A stretch of DNA of 64,000 nucleotides from positions 25,603,264 to 25,667,263 of the forward strand of contig NC_135789.1 of the NCBI RefSeq assembly GCF_051106095.1, given 5' to 3'. The position numbers and the translations under genes were made by a program. The notes below the pieces were generated by a model. That model saw nothing but the letters and a program-made list of their open reading frames with translations. It ran no database searches and was not told where the DNA came from. Each line of letters opens with the position of its first letter. Position 1 is the first letter of the stretch. Below are positions 22,324-35,299 of the stretch, in pieces. Source of the stretch: Pogona vitticeps. Lineage: Eukaryota; Chordata; Lepidosauria; Squamata; Agamidae.

Positions 22324-24412
22324 TCATTCTGTGGAGAGGGACTTCACGAGGGTCTGGACCCACTCGGCTTTCGGATCAGCGCAGGCTTGCCTGCCTTTCT
22401 TGAATATAAACCTGTCGGAACCAAAGCAGAGAACGTGAGTTGGCCTTCTATAATTGCAGGTCAATTGCCTCTTGAATAATCTCATTGCTCTTTTCTCAGA
22501 TTCTGCTCCAAAGGGTGTGTTGGGGCTTATTGTCTACTGATTTCCTTCTCGTGTCTAATGGGGAACTGCCATTCTTTCCTTAACGAATTGATAAAGGTGA
22601 GGAAAGAGCTCGGTTTAAAGCCACCCCCCAACATGGTGGGAAGAGAAACGGAACGGAGAGCCATTGAAGGGAGGACCAATTCCTTGCTGGTTTCACACTG
22701 ACATCTGAGGCAAATACTGTAAATACAGATTTCTGGGTAATTAGTAGTCCCCCCCCCAGCTCTGGAAAGCCTCAGATTGGGTTCCTCCAGGTGGAGCCTG
22801 ACTTCAGCTCCCGTGAGCCCTAGCCAGCAATGGTTACGGATGATGGGAGTTATATCCCATCTGTTAAGAAGGCAGGTTCCTCCTTTGGGCCAAAACCAAG
22901 GGGCTGCAAATCTTCAGGTTTAGCACTATGGTAGGACCCCCTTATCCATGTGGTTGGTATCCACTGATTCACTTATACATGGTCTGAAAATATTAAAAAT
23001 ATTAAAAGAAAAAATCTAGAAAAAAACTATTTTGCATATATTAGAACCAGCCACTAGAGGGAGCCAAAGGCCATGCTATGTGTACCTGTTAGTGAAGAAC
23101 ACATTGCATGGTTTCTGGTTTACTCTAGTGGACAGTTCTGGTAATGCATATTAATTTTTTCTAGTCCCCCCCCCTTATCATGCAATATACATATAGCTGT
23201 ATATATAGTGTTCGCTATTATCTGTGGTTTTCAGTATTGGGGTGGCCTTGGAACTAATCCTCTATCCTTAGAGAAATAACATAGGAAACAGAGGGGCTGA
23301 ACATGTTAGAAACCTGTGAGCCAAGGACAGGAGTTTAAGGGGGACTTAAACTCCTTAACGGACTCCGCAGATGGACTATGGAAGTCACCCTTCCTCTTAT
23401 TGATGGTCACCCACCCACTCACACCTGCTTCTCGCAGTACTGGAGTAATGAGCAGAATCCCATCTTCTTCTGCTTTGGAAAACCACAGCATTTTCCCAGT
23501 CCCCAAACTTACACAACGGATGCCAGGGGACATTTGGAGCTGGTGTAGAAATGGCTCTTCACGTGATGCCTTGTAATGTTGGCCTGCGTGTGCCTGGAGC
23601 AACAGGGCGAGGTGTCGAGACCATCTGCCAAAAGGAAAAGGGTGAGCATCAACTCTGGAGTCTTGGCCACAGGGACCCTCTGGGAGGCCCGTCATGCCTG
23701 ACACGTTGCTTGCGAGGAAAGCCTCTTGGGCCGCCGGAGCTTGCCGGTGGGAAGCAAGAGGCCAGCGAGCTATGGCGCTAAGGGGAGCAGAGGGAGAGGC
23801 AGGCTAGGCCCACGGTGCCCCACGCCTTGTGCAGCTAACGTCTCCTGTGGAAACCCTGACTGGAAGGGACAGCGCCTGCCTGCTGTGTGTGTGTATGTGA
23901 GAGGGAGAGGGGGGAAGGTTCGCTTTGTCAAGCTCCGCCGTCGTGAACAAGATCCTTTTAAATCACTAGCTAGGTTACATCCTGTGACTAAATCTTGTGG
24001 CGGTGAGTTACACAAGCTCAGAAGAGAATTAGCTCTCAAATCTAAACATGGTCCTAGATTGACACTTAAGCCTTATTCTAGAACATCCCTTTCTGAAGGA
24101 CGTAGAAGACCGGGTCTCTCAGAACAACCTACCAACAGGAATAGCAAGCTCTGGTAGGACGCCAGGTCTTCTTGGGATGATGGCCGACTTGCCCTGAGGT
24201 GCCTTGCTCTCTGGGAGGCATCTTTAAAAAGAGGCAAATACTTTCCCGCGCCTCGAAGTTGCTTCTCTGTTTGCTAAAAGACTTCTAAACTCAACGGGCG
24301 TCGGAAAAAGAAGGCGGAGGGGTGAAAATCTTGACTTACATGGGGCAGCGAGAGCCAGGGAGAAGGAAGCCACCAGCAGGCAGACGGCGAGGGCAGCCAC
24401 AGAGAGTCTCAT
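22324..24412 (-). CDS. CC chemokine 2, CCL5-like, three exons, 90 aa
   Basis: The exons, in - strand order, are 24412-24340, 23624-23513 and 22411-22324. The donors are GTAAGT, the acceptors GGCAG and ACAG, and the phases 1 and 2. The stop is TGA at 22326-22324. Residues 1-22 form a signal peptide. The mature start YGLDTSPCC and the later HFYTSSKC and RQACADPKAEWVQ resemble CCL5 (DTTPCC, YFYTSGKC, RQVCANPEKKWV). The cysteines are C32, C33, C56 and C72. Two points are odd: the residues after the CC pair are SRH rather than the usual F/x-x-Y, and an N-glycosylation sequon NIT (40-42) sits in the N-loop that contacts receptors. It may instead belong to a CCL24-like lineage, given its proximity to HIP1. 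It is probably a secreted leukocyte attractant. Confidence 0.92.
22930..23262. mobile_element. Decayed DNA-transposon MITE (unclassified)
   Basis: The left end GACCCCCTTATCCATGTGG and the right end CTATTATCTGTGGTTTTCAG enclose TGAAAATATTAAAAAT, a layout typical of degraded Tc1/mariner-type MITEs. It lies in the second intron of chemokine gene 2. The exact ends are uncertain. Confidence 0.5.
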
Positions 24413-24503
24413 CTTGCGTGGTGTCGTGGTGCAGAGGAAGGAGACTGGCAGGGCTGGCTCTCTCGGAGGCTTTGATGAAGCAGCCTGTAGCCCGGGGCTC
24501 TCC

Positions 24504-24510
24504 TTTTATA
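24504..24510 (-). promoter_or_regulatory. TATA box of chemokine gene 2
   Basis: The - strand reads TATAAAA about 95 bases upstream of the ATG. A weaker kappa-B-like GGGGAATCAC lies at 24569-24578, about 60 bases further upstream. Confidence 0.8.
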
Positions 24511-25091
24511 CCAAAACGCGGCTCTCGGCGCACGGAGAGACACATGACCGAGTGCCCTTCTGAGTCGTGGGGAATCACCAAATTCAGAAACGGGAGCTGA
24601 TGTCACGGTGGGGCAACGGACTCCACAGAAAAGGGAAGTTGGCGAGAGAGACCTCCGGAAATCCTCAGATGCAACCGGCGGTTGTAACCTTCGCATGTGC
24701 CGGGCGTGGGCAGTTAGCTGCCGGGCGCCGGTGGCAGATCGTGAAAGCAAGGAAGAAACCCACCCATCACCCACCCCCCAGATATGGGGGCAGAGGAGAA
24801 ATTTGGGGATGGGGGGCCATGGCTTCAGGGCAAATGGCTTGCTCGTTTGGGGCAGAAAGAGCCAGGAAGGGAAAAGTGGGGCCGACGAGGCTCTCGGAAC
24901 AAGGGCTTGGCCAACACTCTTCCAGGGGATTCTGGAACCGCCAAAGGCCCACCATTTTGCCCAGCTGGATCTCAAAGGCCAGGTTTCTGTCCTTTTGTAG
25001 AATTCCTCAGTGCCAAACGTCGGACAGGATTGGGGGCCCTGCTTTCATGCCAGCCTGGTGGGGTTCCAGGGGTGTGCGTGGTTGGTCACGG

Positions 25092-25285
25092 CTACCAGGC
25101 GGTGCAGTGGTTAGAGCCCAGGGTCCAATGCCTGGGAGATAAGGGATCAGGTCATCGCTGAACCTCTGGATGATCTTCAGCCAGTCTTTTTATCTCAAGC
25201 TAGCCTACCTCGCAGGGGCGCGTTTCAGGCAGGAAGAAACACCTTGAACTCACTGGAGAACATTGGGAAATAATAGTAACCAAGG
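25092..25285 (+). mobile_element. tRNA-derived SINE
   Basis: GGCTACCAGGCGGTGCAGTG and GGTTAGAGCCCAG lead into a body with TCAGCCAGTCTTTTTATCTC and AGCCTACCTCGCAGGG, and a CCTTGAACTCACTGGAGAA tail. This is the tRNA-head plus common core layout of amniote SINEs. Confidence 0.6.
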
Positions 25286-26535
25286 GATGCCTTTAGGGCT
25301 CAGTCTGATCTATGGAAACAAGGCCTCTCAAGGCCCTGCGTTTGCGAGAGAAGGCTTGAGGGCCCTTCTGCCAATGTACAGAGGCCCCGTTTCGCCTTTC
25401 CTTTGGCCCTTAGGAGGAACAACGTCGGAAGGCGAAACCAAAAGCACAGAGAAATCCTGGGGGGCAAATATTCAGAATAAGGCCGCTGACCGATGCAAAT
25501 CGTCTGTCTTGGTTAAATTTATGTTAACCAGTCTGTTACAAAAACAAACAAACAAACCTCAGTCAAACTGCCCTTTCAACCTCTGATGTGCTGATGCTTG
25601 GACTACAGAGCCCAGAATCCCCAACCTAGTGGAGCCACAGGCTGCAATTTCTGGGAGCTGAAGGCAACGCGAGTCGTTTGCCCAGTGGAATCCTCCAAAT
25701 CCTGATACGTGAGCTTTCTAGGTGCGGGGAGGCATGTGACTGTTATGTGCAGAGTCACGTCATGTGAGGGAGCCTTGGAAAATCTGCCTCATGTTGGCAA
25801 GGGTGCCTTCAATGTTGTTCCGCTTCGTTTCCTCTTACCACAACACGCTAAACCCCTGGTTGCCTCACAGGCTAAAGAGGGAAACCCTTTTCTCCCCGTC
25901 TCACCCAGATGAGAAATAGCTCCCTGCTGAGGTTGTGGTTTCGCCTGCTTTTGAGTCTGAATCCAGTGGGGATTGATGGTGAAAGTGGCAGGCCATAAAT
26001 CAACGTCAACTCACTCTCTGCAGCTGTCAATGAATTGGTTTGCTTCAACCCACTCTGGAGAACGTTGGACTTGTCAGTGTGAAAATGAGTACCCTCTCCC
26101 TATTGCAGCTGACGTGTTTCGAAGGACACGGGCCATGTATGTGTGTATGTGTGCAAGGACAAGGGTACGCATCTGCGTGAGTGCTCATCAAATATGCAGA
26201 TAAGATGACGCTGCCATGACCGGCTAATGTTCTGCAAGACAGAATCAGGATTCAGGGCGATCTAAACAGTGGACAACTGGACGATTCAAACCAAGTTTTT
26301 TTTCCCAAAGGAAAAGTGTAAAGCTCTGCATTTCAGGCAGGAAAAAACCAGGCAGCAGCTAGCTTGGCAGAAGGAGCCAAGTTGATTACTAGCTTACCAT
26401 GAGCCAAGCGTGTGATGCAGCAGCAAAAAAGGCAAATACAATACTCAGCTGCATCAATAGACACATCGCATCCAGATCAAGCGATGTCATGCTCACACTC
26501 CCTTCTGCTTTGGTCAGACTTCACCTTGAGCCCTG

Positions 26536-26790
26536 TGTCCAGTTCATATAATTCCAGAAATCATGGACTCTGAAGGGACCTTTAAGGCCATTGAGGTCAA
26601 CCTCCTGCTCAGTTGAGGAATCCGTATCAAAGCCGATCTGACAGATGGCTGTCTAGTTTTCTCCAGAGTGCCTCCAGTGTTGGAGTGCTCACCAACTCCC
26701 AAGATCTTGGGCTCCATTGTTGTACTGCTCTAACAGTTAGATAGTTTTTCCTGATGCTCGGCCAAAACCCACCTTCCTATCTGGACATCC
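26536..26790 (-). mobile_element. CR1-type LINE 3' end, antisense
   Basis: AATCATGGACTCTGAAGGGACC, then CTCCAGTGTTGGAGTGCTCACC and TAGTTTTTCCTGATGCTCGG, follow the order of antisense CR1 3' UTR text. No coding frame survives. Confidence 0.65.
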
Positions 26791-26859
26791 CAATTTAAGT
26801 AGTATGTTGATAAGCTGGAACATTTCTAGTTGATGGGGAAGTCAGGGATGTGGCCAGGA

Positions 26860-27060
26860 CAATGAAAGGTCTGGTAGCCAAACCTTACAAGAAACCGCTA
26901 GGCATTTTTCGCCTGGAGGAGAGAAGACTGAGAGGACGGTCATCTTTAAATATTTGAAAGGCGAGCTTGTTTTCTACGACCTCGGGGTGGAGTGGATCAG
27001 AAAGAATGGACTGAAATAATGAAAAAAGAAATCCTGCATTTAAAAAAAGGAGGGTGGGTT
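26860..27060 (+). mobile_element. CR1-type LINE fragment, sense
   Basis: TTTCGCCTGGAGGAGAGAAG, GACTGAGAGGACGGTCATC and TTTAAATATTTGAAAGG match the sense CR1 3' region. It lies head to head with the antisense piece just upstream. Confidence 0.55.
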
Positions 27061-29509
27061 TCCTGGCACTCAACGCCTCTTGATGGCAGAGGGTGGTGGG
27101 TTTTTCCTGTGGAGGTTTCTTAGGCAGAGATGAGGTGACCACCGCTGGGGGTGTCTCGGTGGCATCCTTCACCAGAAAGTTGGAATGAATGACTTTTTTA
27201 GAGAGCCTGTGCAAATTCTATGATGACACCATCCTGTGACCCACAACCTCTTCCTGGCTGGCCGGCTTCTATGAAAAGCCATTCTCGGTGCCAAAGTGGG
27301 CTGAAAAGAGCTTTCTAGGAGCCTCATTTTCAGTCCTTTCTGGGTAAAGTCTGCAAAATCCAGAGCTGTGGAGGACAGGATCCTGTTTTCCACGAATCAG
27401 AGGTAGACCTCTGAGGGCACTAGGGAAAAAAACCGCACAACTGGCCATCTGCAAGAACGGTGGCAGTGTCTTGCAAGGGAATTGGGGGTGATGCCAGGTT
27501 GCCGAGGATCGCCAACCCCTGAGGGCATGATCTTCAAAATGCCATCTCATGCTTTTCTTAAGGATGACGCAACACCGTTGCAGCAGATGGAGGTCACTTT
27601 ACCTGGTGGGGCTCTTTGGCAGCTGTGAATCATGGGTTCTCCGGACGGCTGCCTCCCGTTTTCCATCAGATGCAAGGGGGTGTTTGTGCGTCTGGATAAA
27701 TCTGCCTTCTTTATTTGCTCAGTGTTGGTGCCGCTGGATGGTTTTGTTTTTGATGAGATTACTCTTCAGAATATTTTATTGCATTTTTGGGATGGCTTCT
27801 TCTTGCTGTTAAGTGACACACACACACACCCAAGCCCCAGAAGGGCAGGAGCAGAATTTCTTGTTTTGGTCACTAAATCCGTCAGATTTTTCCCCAGGAA
27901 ACTCCCCCCTCCCTGGGAAATGGACGCCATGACTTTGGCACCCGCTGGGGTCAGCTGCAGCCGAGAGGGATGTGTGTGTGTTGAGTTAGTCTTAAAGTGC
28001 CCCAAGACTTTTGGCTAATTTGATCAAACTTCCATTAAAGGTGTGTCCCCCCCCCCCTTCCACCTGGGTGGATTTCTCTTCCCTCCTTCGTGCTCCACAA
28101 ACCGGTTAAGGATGTAAAACTGGAGAGTCGGTGTCTTTCTGTTTCTGGTCCCCCTGGGGAGGCAGGGGCTTTGGGCCCTTTGCCTTAGGCCCTGGGGGTG
28201 TGTGTGTCCAGCCTCCCTTTGCTCTTGGGAGCCTGGACTGGGACCAGCCTCAACAGGGCAGAGCAAATGAAGGCTGGCAGCCGGGCGACGGAAGGTTGAA
28301 ACAGGACCTTCCGATCAGCTGAGCTGGGGCTGCTCTGGGCGGCCTTTTGCTTTCCTTTCACCTTCCGCCTGGGGCTTTGGAAAAACGCTGATGCTTTCTT
28401 TCTGGCTCTCTGGGAAAACCCACAAAGGAGGAGGCCGTGGGGAACGGGCTCTGGACTCACTGACCCTGCAGGGGAAAAAAAGGCTGGGGAGGGGCTGGCT
28501 GATGCCCCCACTGACCCACACACACAGAGAGGAGCAGCACAGGGAAGCAGCCAGTTGGAGAGCAGCCAGAGACCAACCAAGGCAGGCTTGGATCAAGAGG
28601 GGACTTCTTGGGAGAAGGGAGGTTTTTGGGTGAAAGCCCCCCCCCCAGTTCTTTCCCTGGGCTGGCAATGTCCCTCCTGCTGGCGCTCAGCATCAGTCAG
28701 GTGGAGGTGAAAGGACCACATATGCCCCTAAATGAAGCATCTCTCTTCAGCCCTGGCGGGAGGGGAGCTGGGGGGGGGCTGATTTGAAGACAGCGACACA
28801 TTTGCCTATATGTGGTGTGATGACACATTCCAGGAATTCTCCACAATTCTGCCTCCTCCCCACCCCCACCCCCTCAGTGACACTGGTACAGGGGAGCAAG
28901 GGGTCCATAGCAAATGGGGGGGGGGGACAGGAAGGCAAGAGTCTTTTGCACCAGCTTTTCTGCCAGGAGCTCTGCACATGCTCTGAAGCCCAACCTGCCT
29001 GTCCTTCTGGAGAGGGCCCTGCCTGCTCCCCCCCCCCCAACACAAACTTTCCTCCTAGGCTCTGTTCCATCCGGACTTTCCCAGCATTCTCCCAAGATGC
29101 TGGGAAGGGGGTGCGGCATGACCGAGTCTTTTAGATTTGGCTTCTGGAGGTCGGCCATCTGTGATATCCGTGGCACAAGGGGGGCAGCGCCAGGAAAGGG
29201 CTAGAAATCCCCCAGCACCTTTTGTCACCAGACGGAATGAAGGAAAAAAGCGGAAGGAAGGAAGGAAGGAAGTGGCCGCGGACGGAAGGAGCTTGCGGTG
29301 GGTGAGGAGAGGAGAGACTGTAGCCTCTCCCCTCTTGGCCTCTGTGGCGCCCATGCTTGGATCATTCTGAGCTCACCCGCTTCATTGGGGTCCTGTGAGG
29401 GCATCTAGACGGGCCTGCAGGGGGAACCGCGATCTGCCTGGTGCCCTCTCTCTTGCCTGTCATGGCAATCCACCCCATGCCTCCAGCAGGCCTCCAAGAA
29501 GGGGCTGAG

Positions 29510-29860
29510 CCCTATTTCATTCATTCATTCTTTATTAGAAGGCCCCAGACCCGAGTTAAAACAAGACAACAATAAGAACAAGATCAAAATAATTATTAGA
29601 ATGTGCACACCTTTAGAATAAATAGATGAATAAGGCCTTTTTATGAGATCTTGCCACAAGAAACAAGGATTTAGCTACAGACTCTGGGACTGCCAAAAAA
29701 GACTCCCACATCCAATATAAATGGCCTTTCCAGGATATTTCTTTGTAATAGGACAGAGATCTCTGTTATGATCACCTCTGTGGAGGCCACATTCAAACAA
29801 GGACTCCTCTAAACAAATCTGAGGACTCCGCTCCTTCATCTCCTCAGGCGCACAGCTGAT
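29510..29860. mobile_element. AT-rich interspersed repeat, unclassified LINE tail
   Basis: (TTCA)n and CTTTATTAGAAGGCC followed by AGACAACAATAAGAACAAG resemble a LINE 3' tail. No coding content is seen. Confidence 0.35.
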
Positions 29861-29934
29861 ACCGATAGGGGATGCTACGATAGGCCATCATCAGTCACAA
29901 CTGGCCCAATCCCACAATTGTCTGTGCCTGAGAT

Positions 29935-30066
29935 TTTCAAGTGGTTGAGATCTCTGGCTGCGGAGCCAGAAGTTGGGGGTTCGGTTCCCCCTTCGGTGCC
30001 TCCTTGACAGGGGCTGGACTGGATGACCCCATGGGGTCCCCTTCCAGCTCTGCAATTCTAAAACAT
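29935..30066 (+). mobile_element. tRNA-headed SINE with CR1-like tail
   Basis: The tRNA-like head runs GAGATCTCTGGCTGCGGAGCC then GGGGGTTCGGTTCCCCC (box B). It is followed by CTTGACAGGGGCTGG and the CR1-type end GGACTGGATGACCCCATGGG ... AGCTCTGCAATTCTA. The tail implies mobilisation by CR1 machinery. Confidence 0.75.
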
Positions 30067-30618
30067 GGAGTGCAGTGGAAACCTAGGGAGACGGTTTGTC
30101 TGGCTGGGCTTTGCTCTCAAAAGCCTGGTTTTAAATCCCTGTGGCTTCAAACAGAGTTGCCTCTTCCCTCGCCCCTCCAGGAGTCCATCATCCTTCAGAG
30201 CCCCACAAAAAGCAGCCCCCCCCCACATCTTCCTTCCTTCCTCGTGTTAGGAACCGTTGCCCTTCCAGTCTTTGGGTAGGTGCGGGTGGCTGCCATTCCC
30301 GTTTGCTTTTGAAGAATTGGCCAAAAACTCCCGTTTCTTTCGAAATCGGCTCGGCTGAATGAAGGATGCCTTCTCTCGCCTCCCTCCTGCGGCTTAGGTT
30401 GAAACCCCAACGGCTGCAGGAAGGAATAAAATTATATCTGTGTACGGCTCGTAAATCGAAAGTTGGCCCATGCCTTCAACGCCTGCGGATTGATGCCAAA
30501 GGATTGGGTTTTTTTTTCCCCCCACAACGTTGCCCAAACTGGCCAGAGACCAGGGAGGAGGAGGAAGAGGAGAGAGCCAGCTGGCTTCTTCCTAAGCACC
30601 TGGGCAGAAGTGGGCCTG

Positions 30619-30622
30619 TGGG

Positions 30623-30685
<63 letters not shown>
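30619..30685. repeat. (GTT)n trinucleotide microsatellite
   Basis: About 22 uninterrupted GTT units in intergenic DNA. Confidence 0.95.
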
Positions 30686-32625
30686 TTAATGTATGTGCAA
30701 AGGATGTCCATTTGCTTTAATGAAACAGCTTGCAGGATGCTTTGACCCCTCTTGGTCTGAGTGGCTTTGACCCCGAGGCCATTTCCCATAGATCTTTCCT
30801 GGGGGGGGCAGTCCAGTCCAGACAGCCCACAGCCCGAATTTTGGCAGCAACCCACTGGCTCAAAGGCCTGGTGTCTAAGATCGGAACAGCTGCAGCAGCA
30901 GCTGGAAGCGGGGGGCCAAGAAGCCCCAAGTCTCTGTTTTCGGAGTGTTCTCAACCCACCGGTCTCGCCGCCCCCCCACTCCCGGTGCCAGCAGTTCCAC
31001 AGGCCTTCCAGGCAGCCCTTAGTGGCCGTAGCTGGAAGTCATGGTCAGGGTGATGCACGAGGCAGCCGGACCAGACCGGGGGGGGGGGGGTCATGAATCC
31101 CTTTCTCTGACTTACACTGAGGTGTCAGAATCACTAGAAAGCAAGCCGGCGACTCAGGCGCGTGGGTGGGTGCGCCATTGTGATAAAAGCAGAAGAAAAG
31201 AGTCTTTCCAGGCCAAGCGGCCCGCCCGACGGCCCCCACGCGACCGGGCCGTGGGCGAGGGATGACAAAGCCTCGGCTCCGAGGGCCCCTTCCTGCGAGC
31301 AACACCTTGGGAATGCCACCCCAGCAGCTGCTCTCCCATGCCACAGAACATCTGGCGTCCCCCGTGGTCTCCCATCTCCTGGTGGAGGGGCTGTCATGGA
31401 GTGTGACCGATGGCTGGATGTGAACCCAGCAGGCTGTTAGCGAGGCCGGTCTGCTCACTGCAATGGGACACAATGCCCCTTTCTCTTGGGATCCACACAC
31501 TCGCCCAAACAGGGCTAAAACTCGGAGACTCTAAGTGTGTGGATCGCTGTCTCTCTCTCTTCCTCTGTTACCCCACACACACACACACACACACTTCCCT
31601 GTCGGACTGCTTAGAAACAGCCAGATTACCTTTGCAGACACATGACGGGATCCCCTGGCACAGAGCTTTTGAAATGAAGCCAAGGGCCTTCGGTGACTCA
31701 CGCAGGCTCTCGAGAACGTGTCACGGGAAGCATTGACTCAACACCTTGGCGTTGGCCAAAAACTCTGCAGGGGGAGGCAAGAGCAGGGTCCCCCCTACCC
31801 CATCTGCTTCAACCAAGCCACCAAGCCTTCGGGAGTCTCCTTTGGGCAAAAGGGTTGTGCGTGGAGATCCCACTCAGTCACGCCGGCTGTTGCCACCCAA
31901 GCCTAGAAACAATACCCACGGTGTCTTTTGAGCATCAGAAGACCCTCGGCCGATGATGCCTGGTGGGCGCGATGCCACCCTCCCACAAATGGCTTCTCAC
32001 ATGGGCTCGAGTGGATTGAGTCTTTTTTTTAACAACAGACGGGTTGTGTGTGTATGTTTCTCCTCCTGCTGCGTGCTCCCTGCCCATCCTTTGTCAATCT
32101 CCGCTTTTTTTTTTTTAGTGCAAGCCAACAACGGTCAAGCCACCCACCCTCCGCCAGCCCCAGATTTAGCTTTCCATTTCAAACCCATCCAAGTGGCCTC
32201 TCTGGGTGTCGGTCCGGATCTCCTTGGAGTTAATACTGTTGGAAAGAGAAATACTTAAGTGTTTATCTGCTCCTTCTTGTAAATATTTATCGTTTCAGCC
32301 CTCCAGGCAAGCAGCTAACATTTAAACAAGCCGCAGGGTTGTTTGTTTTTGAAAAACAAAACCTGTCATCCCAAAGAATAGAAATGGTTGGAAACAGAGG
32401 AACAAGTTCATGGTGCCAGACTGGAAAGAGGAAGGAGAGCTGGTGCCGCTTGGGGCCTGGCTGATCTGGACTGGTTCTGCCCCATTGTGGGCATCGAGGC
32501 AGAGAAGCCCCCCTTCCTGGCGACCTCCCTCCCTTTAACCGCTGAGAGCAGGAGGCCTAAAGCCTCAAGGCAAACCACAGGGGGATAAGAGACTCCTTCG
32601 GCAGCCTTGGTCCTGGTTTCCTTGA

Positions 32626-32755
32626 CCGCAGACCTGGAAGGGGACCTCTAAAGATCATCCAGTCCATCCCCTGCCGAGAAGGCACCGCGGGGAATCGAAC
32701 TCTCCACTTCTGGCTCCACAGCCGCAGCCCTAAACCATTAAGCCAGGGAAGGTCA
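32626..32755 (-). mobile_element. tRNA-headed SINE with CR1-like tail, antisense
   Basis: The + strand shows the CR1-type end first (CTGGAAGGGGACCTCTAAAG then CATCCAGTCCATCCCC). The antisense head follows, with GGGAATCGAACTCTCCACTT and GGCTCCACAGCCGCAG. It is the same family as 29935-30066 in the opposite orientation. Confidence 0.75.
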
Positions 32756-35299
32756 GCAGTGGCCTCGGGGCTACTTACTTCCAGGGTGCTGAGCTAGCTT
32801 TGGGCATGCAGAATATATCGGGAGATTTTTTTATATCAATACCAGGGAACATCCAGCGCTTTTCATGTGTTTCACATTGGATTTCCCGTGACACATTTTA
32901 AGGGGCAGAGAGGACACTGCCAGAGGAGAGAAGTTTGCACCTGGTGCAGCTTGGGAAGAATCCAGAGCAGATTCTAGAGAAAAGCCGTTAACTTGGAAGT
33001 CATATTGTGCAGTCTCAGCTGGGCATACTTGGAATTATTGGCCATTTTTTCCTCAGTGACAAGTGACAGCAACGGGTTGGCGAGAGGCCACTTGACTCAC
33101 TCCGCGCGACTTGAATTCTGCTCTGTCACGGCGGGTTTCAATGAAATTCATTTCATGCCGAAAGCATCTTTGTGCTGGCTCACGAAAGGTAGACTTTGCA
33201 TGTTCATGGAAACGTTGATGGGGAGAATGATTCAGGGCGGTGCTTCCTGCGGGTTTTGTACAATGAAATGAATTTGTGGTCATGGGTGTGTGTTAGGAAA
33301 CCTCAGAATGCTGGTCTGGAACTCAAGAAATGGAGGAAGTTTGCTTTAGAATTAGAATTATGGCCCAGTCCGGTTTGATGAATGGCTCTATTGACATCCA
33401 GTTATCTGGAAGGGTCCTTGGTGGCCCTTTTGAGAGGGGGGAGATCTTCTGTGTCCCAGCCTTTTGGGGGGGGGAGGCAGCCAGAGGGGCAATTGCTGGC
33501 AGGAAGATTTACACAGCTACCTTTCTGGCATATGCAGTATCTCCGTCACCTTGACCATCAACTAGGAGCCCTGTCCTCAGCTGGGAAATAACATTTTGAT
33601 CACTCACCTTCCATGTTTATTTGTTACGGGGCGTTTCTAGAACATGGTTTTTAACCCCAACGTTCTACGCACATTGCATGTTGAGTTCTTCACGGAACTG
33701 TTCTTTATTTTTCTTTTGCTTTAAGGGAAAAATTAAAAAGAAAAAACCACACACCATTAGGATTGATTTTTAAATGGCCCAAGACTGGAAGAATTCCCAT
33801 TTTTAAAAAAAAGCATCCAGAAATGTTGAAGGTAACCTCGAAAAGCAACTTATTTTAACAGGATTTATGGTGCAAAGGAAGTCCCTTCGTTCCCTATCCT
33901 GGGACGTCATTACACCTTCCCTCAAAAAGTGACGCATTGCTTCCAGACAGTGTGCAGAGGTTTGGTGGGAGCAAACATCTGGGCTGGAGGGAAGAGGTAG
34001 GATTGAAGGGGAAGGATGCTCATGCGTGGGCTTCCAGGCCTGTCCCCCATTTGGCTATTTCTGCCTTGGGGAAGGTGACCTAAAGTATCTCTGGGCTGTG
34101 GAGAGCAGAGACACAGCACCCCCCACATCCATAAGTCTACAATTGGGGCTGGGGGCTTCCCCATGGAGGGTTCATTGAGTCCTCTCTGGGTTTTTAGCCT
34201 GCCTTTTACAGAAGCTGTGTAAGGCACCAAACTCTCTCCCCACCCCCAACAGGATCTTTTTACTGGCTCATGAAATAGGTCCATTCACAAGACCACCGTC
34301 CGTTCCCCTGTGTACCTCTTTCAGCTCAGGGTTGGGAATCCATTCTTCACCTGTTGAATGACGGTCTGGGGTGGAGTCTGCTAGGTGAATCTGCTTGGAC
34401 TCTACCCGGCTGGCAACCCCACAAGAGCAAGAGCTGGCACCGTGCCCAGCACAGCTGCCTGGCCATGAGATCATTTCCATGCTTTCCAGCTTTTGCAATA
34501 ACGGGGTTTGTTGCATTCAGATTTTCTGAATAATTGCTCCCGCTTGAGAAATCTCACTCGCTTTGCATTTCTCTTTCTAAATCCAGACACGTGGTTCCCC
34601 TTTCTCCAGCCTGGTTTTTAGAACAATCCCAGACGCTGCGGTCGAAACCGTTTTCTGTCTTATAGGCAAAAGCGACAGAAGGAAGATGCTGAGCAGGTAA
34701 AGTTGCTCGGAATCTCTCAGACAGACGGCCTCTGCCTTTCAGACGCCGTCTGGTGCACCGACCGTGTCAATACCTGGACCTCGCTGGTCCTGCCAGGGCA
34801 AAACATTGTCTCAGTTCCATTGCATCTGGGCTACTGCTCTTGTCTCCGCCTAGGGCTGCCCTTGAAGAGTGTTTCGAAACTACTTTAGTTCAGGGAATGC
34901 TTCAGCCGACTTGCTTCTGTGTGCAGGGGCCTGAAGGAAGCCCCCTTTGTGGAACCGGCTGCCTTAAGAGTTTGAGTCAAGGCCCGATCCAAAGAGTTAA
35001 TGAGGATGAAGCTATCCAGAATCCTGAGGGACCCATGGGGGACACCTCCACCCCTCCGGTTGGGCTCGGTGGCTGCCCGAGGCTCTGGATTCTGCAGCTT
35101 GAAAGAAAACCGCTCGCTTTATAATTGTATCCACTGCCAACTTTTCTAATCATACACTCTAAAGTGTATAATTACAGCAATTGGTAAAATACTAGACATT
35201 GGTAGATGCTTTTCTTCATAGGAAGGATGAGCAGAGTAAAGACCAGAATCTGGGTTCTGTGGGACTCCATTCCCATCAACTCTTCCAAGCATAGTTATG

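Noticed and set aside
29935-30010. tRNA gene candidate
   Set aside because: The A- and B-box-like motifs belong to a SINE head; no closed cloverleaf or anticodon arm can be drawn.
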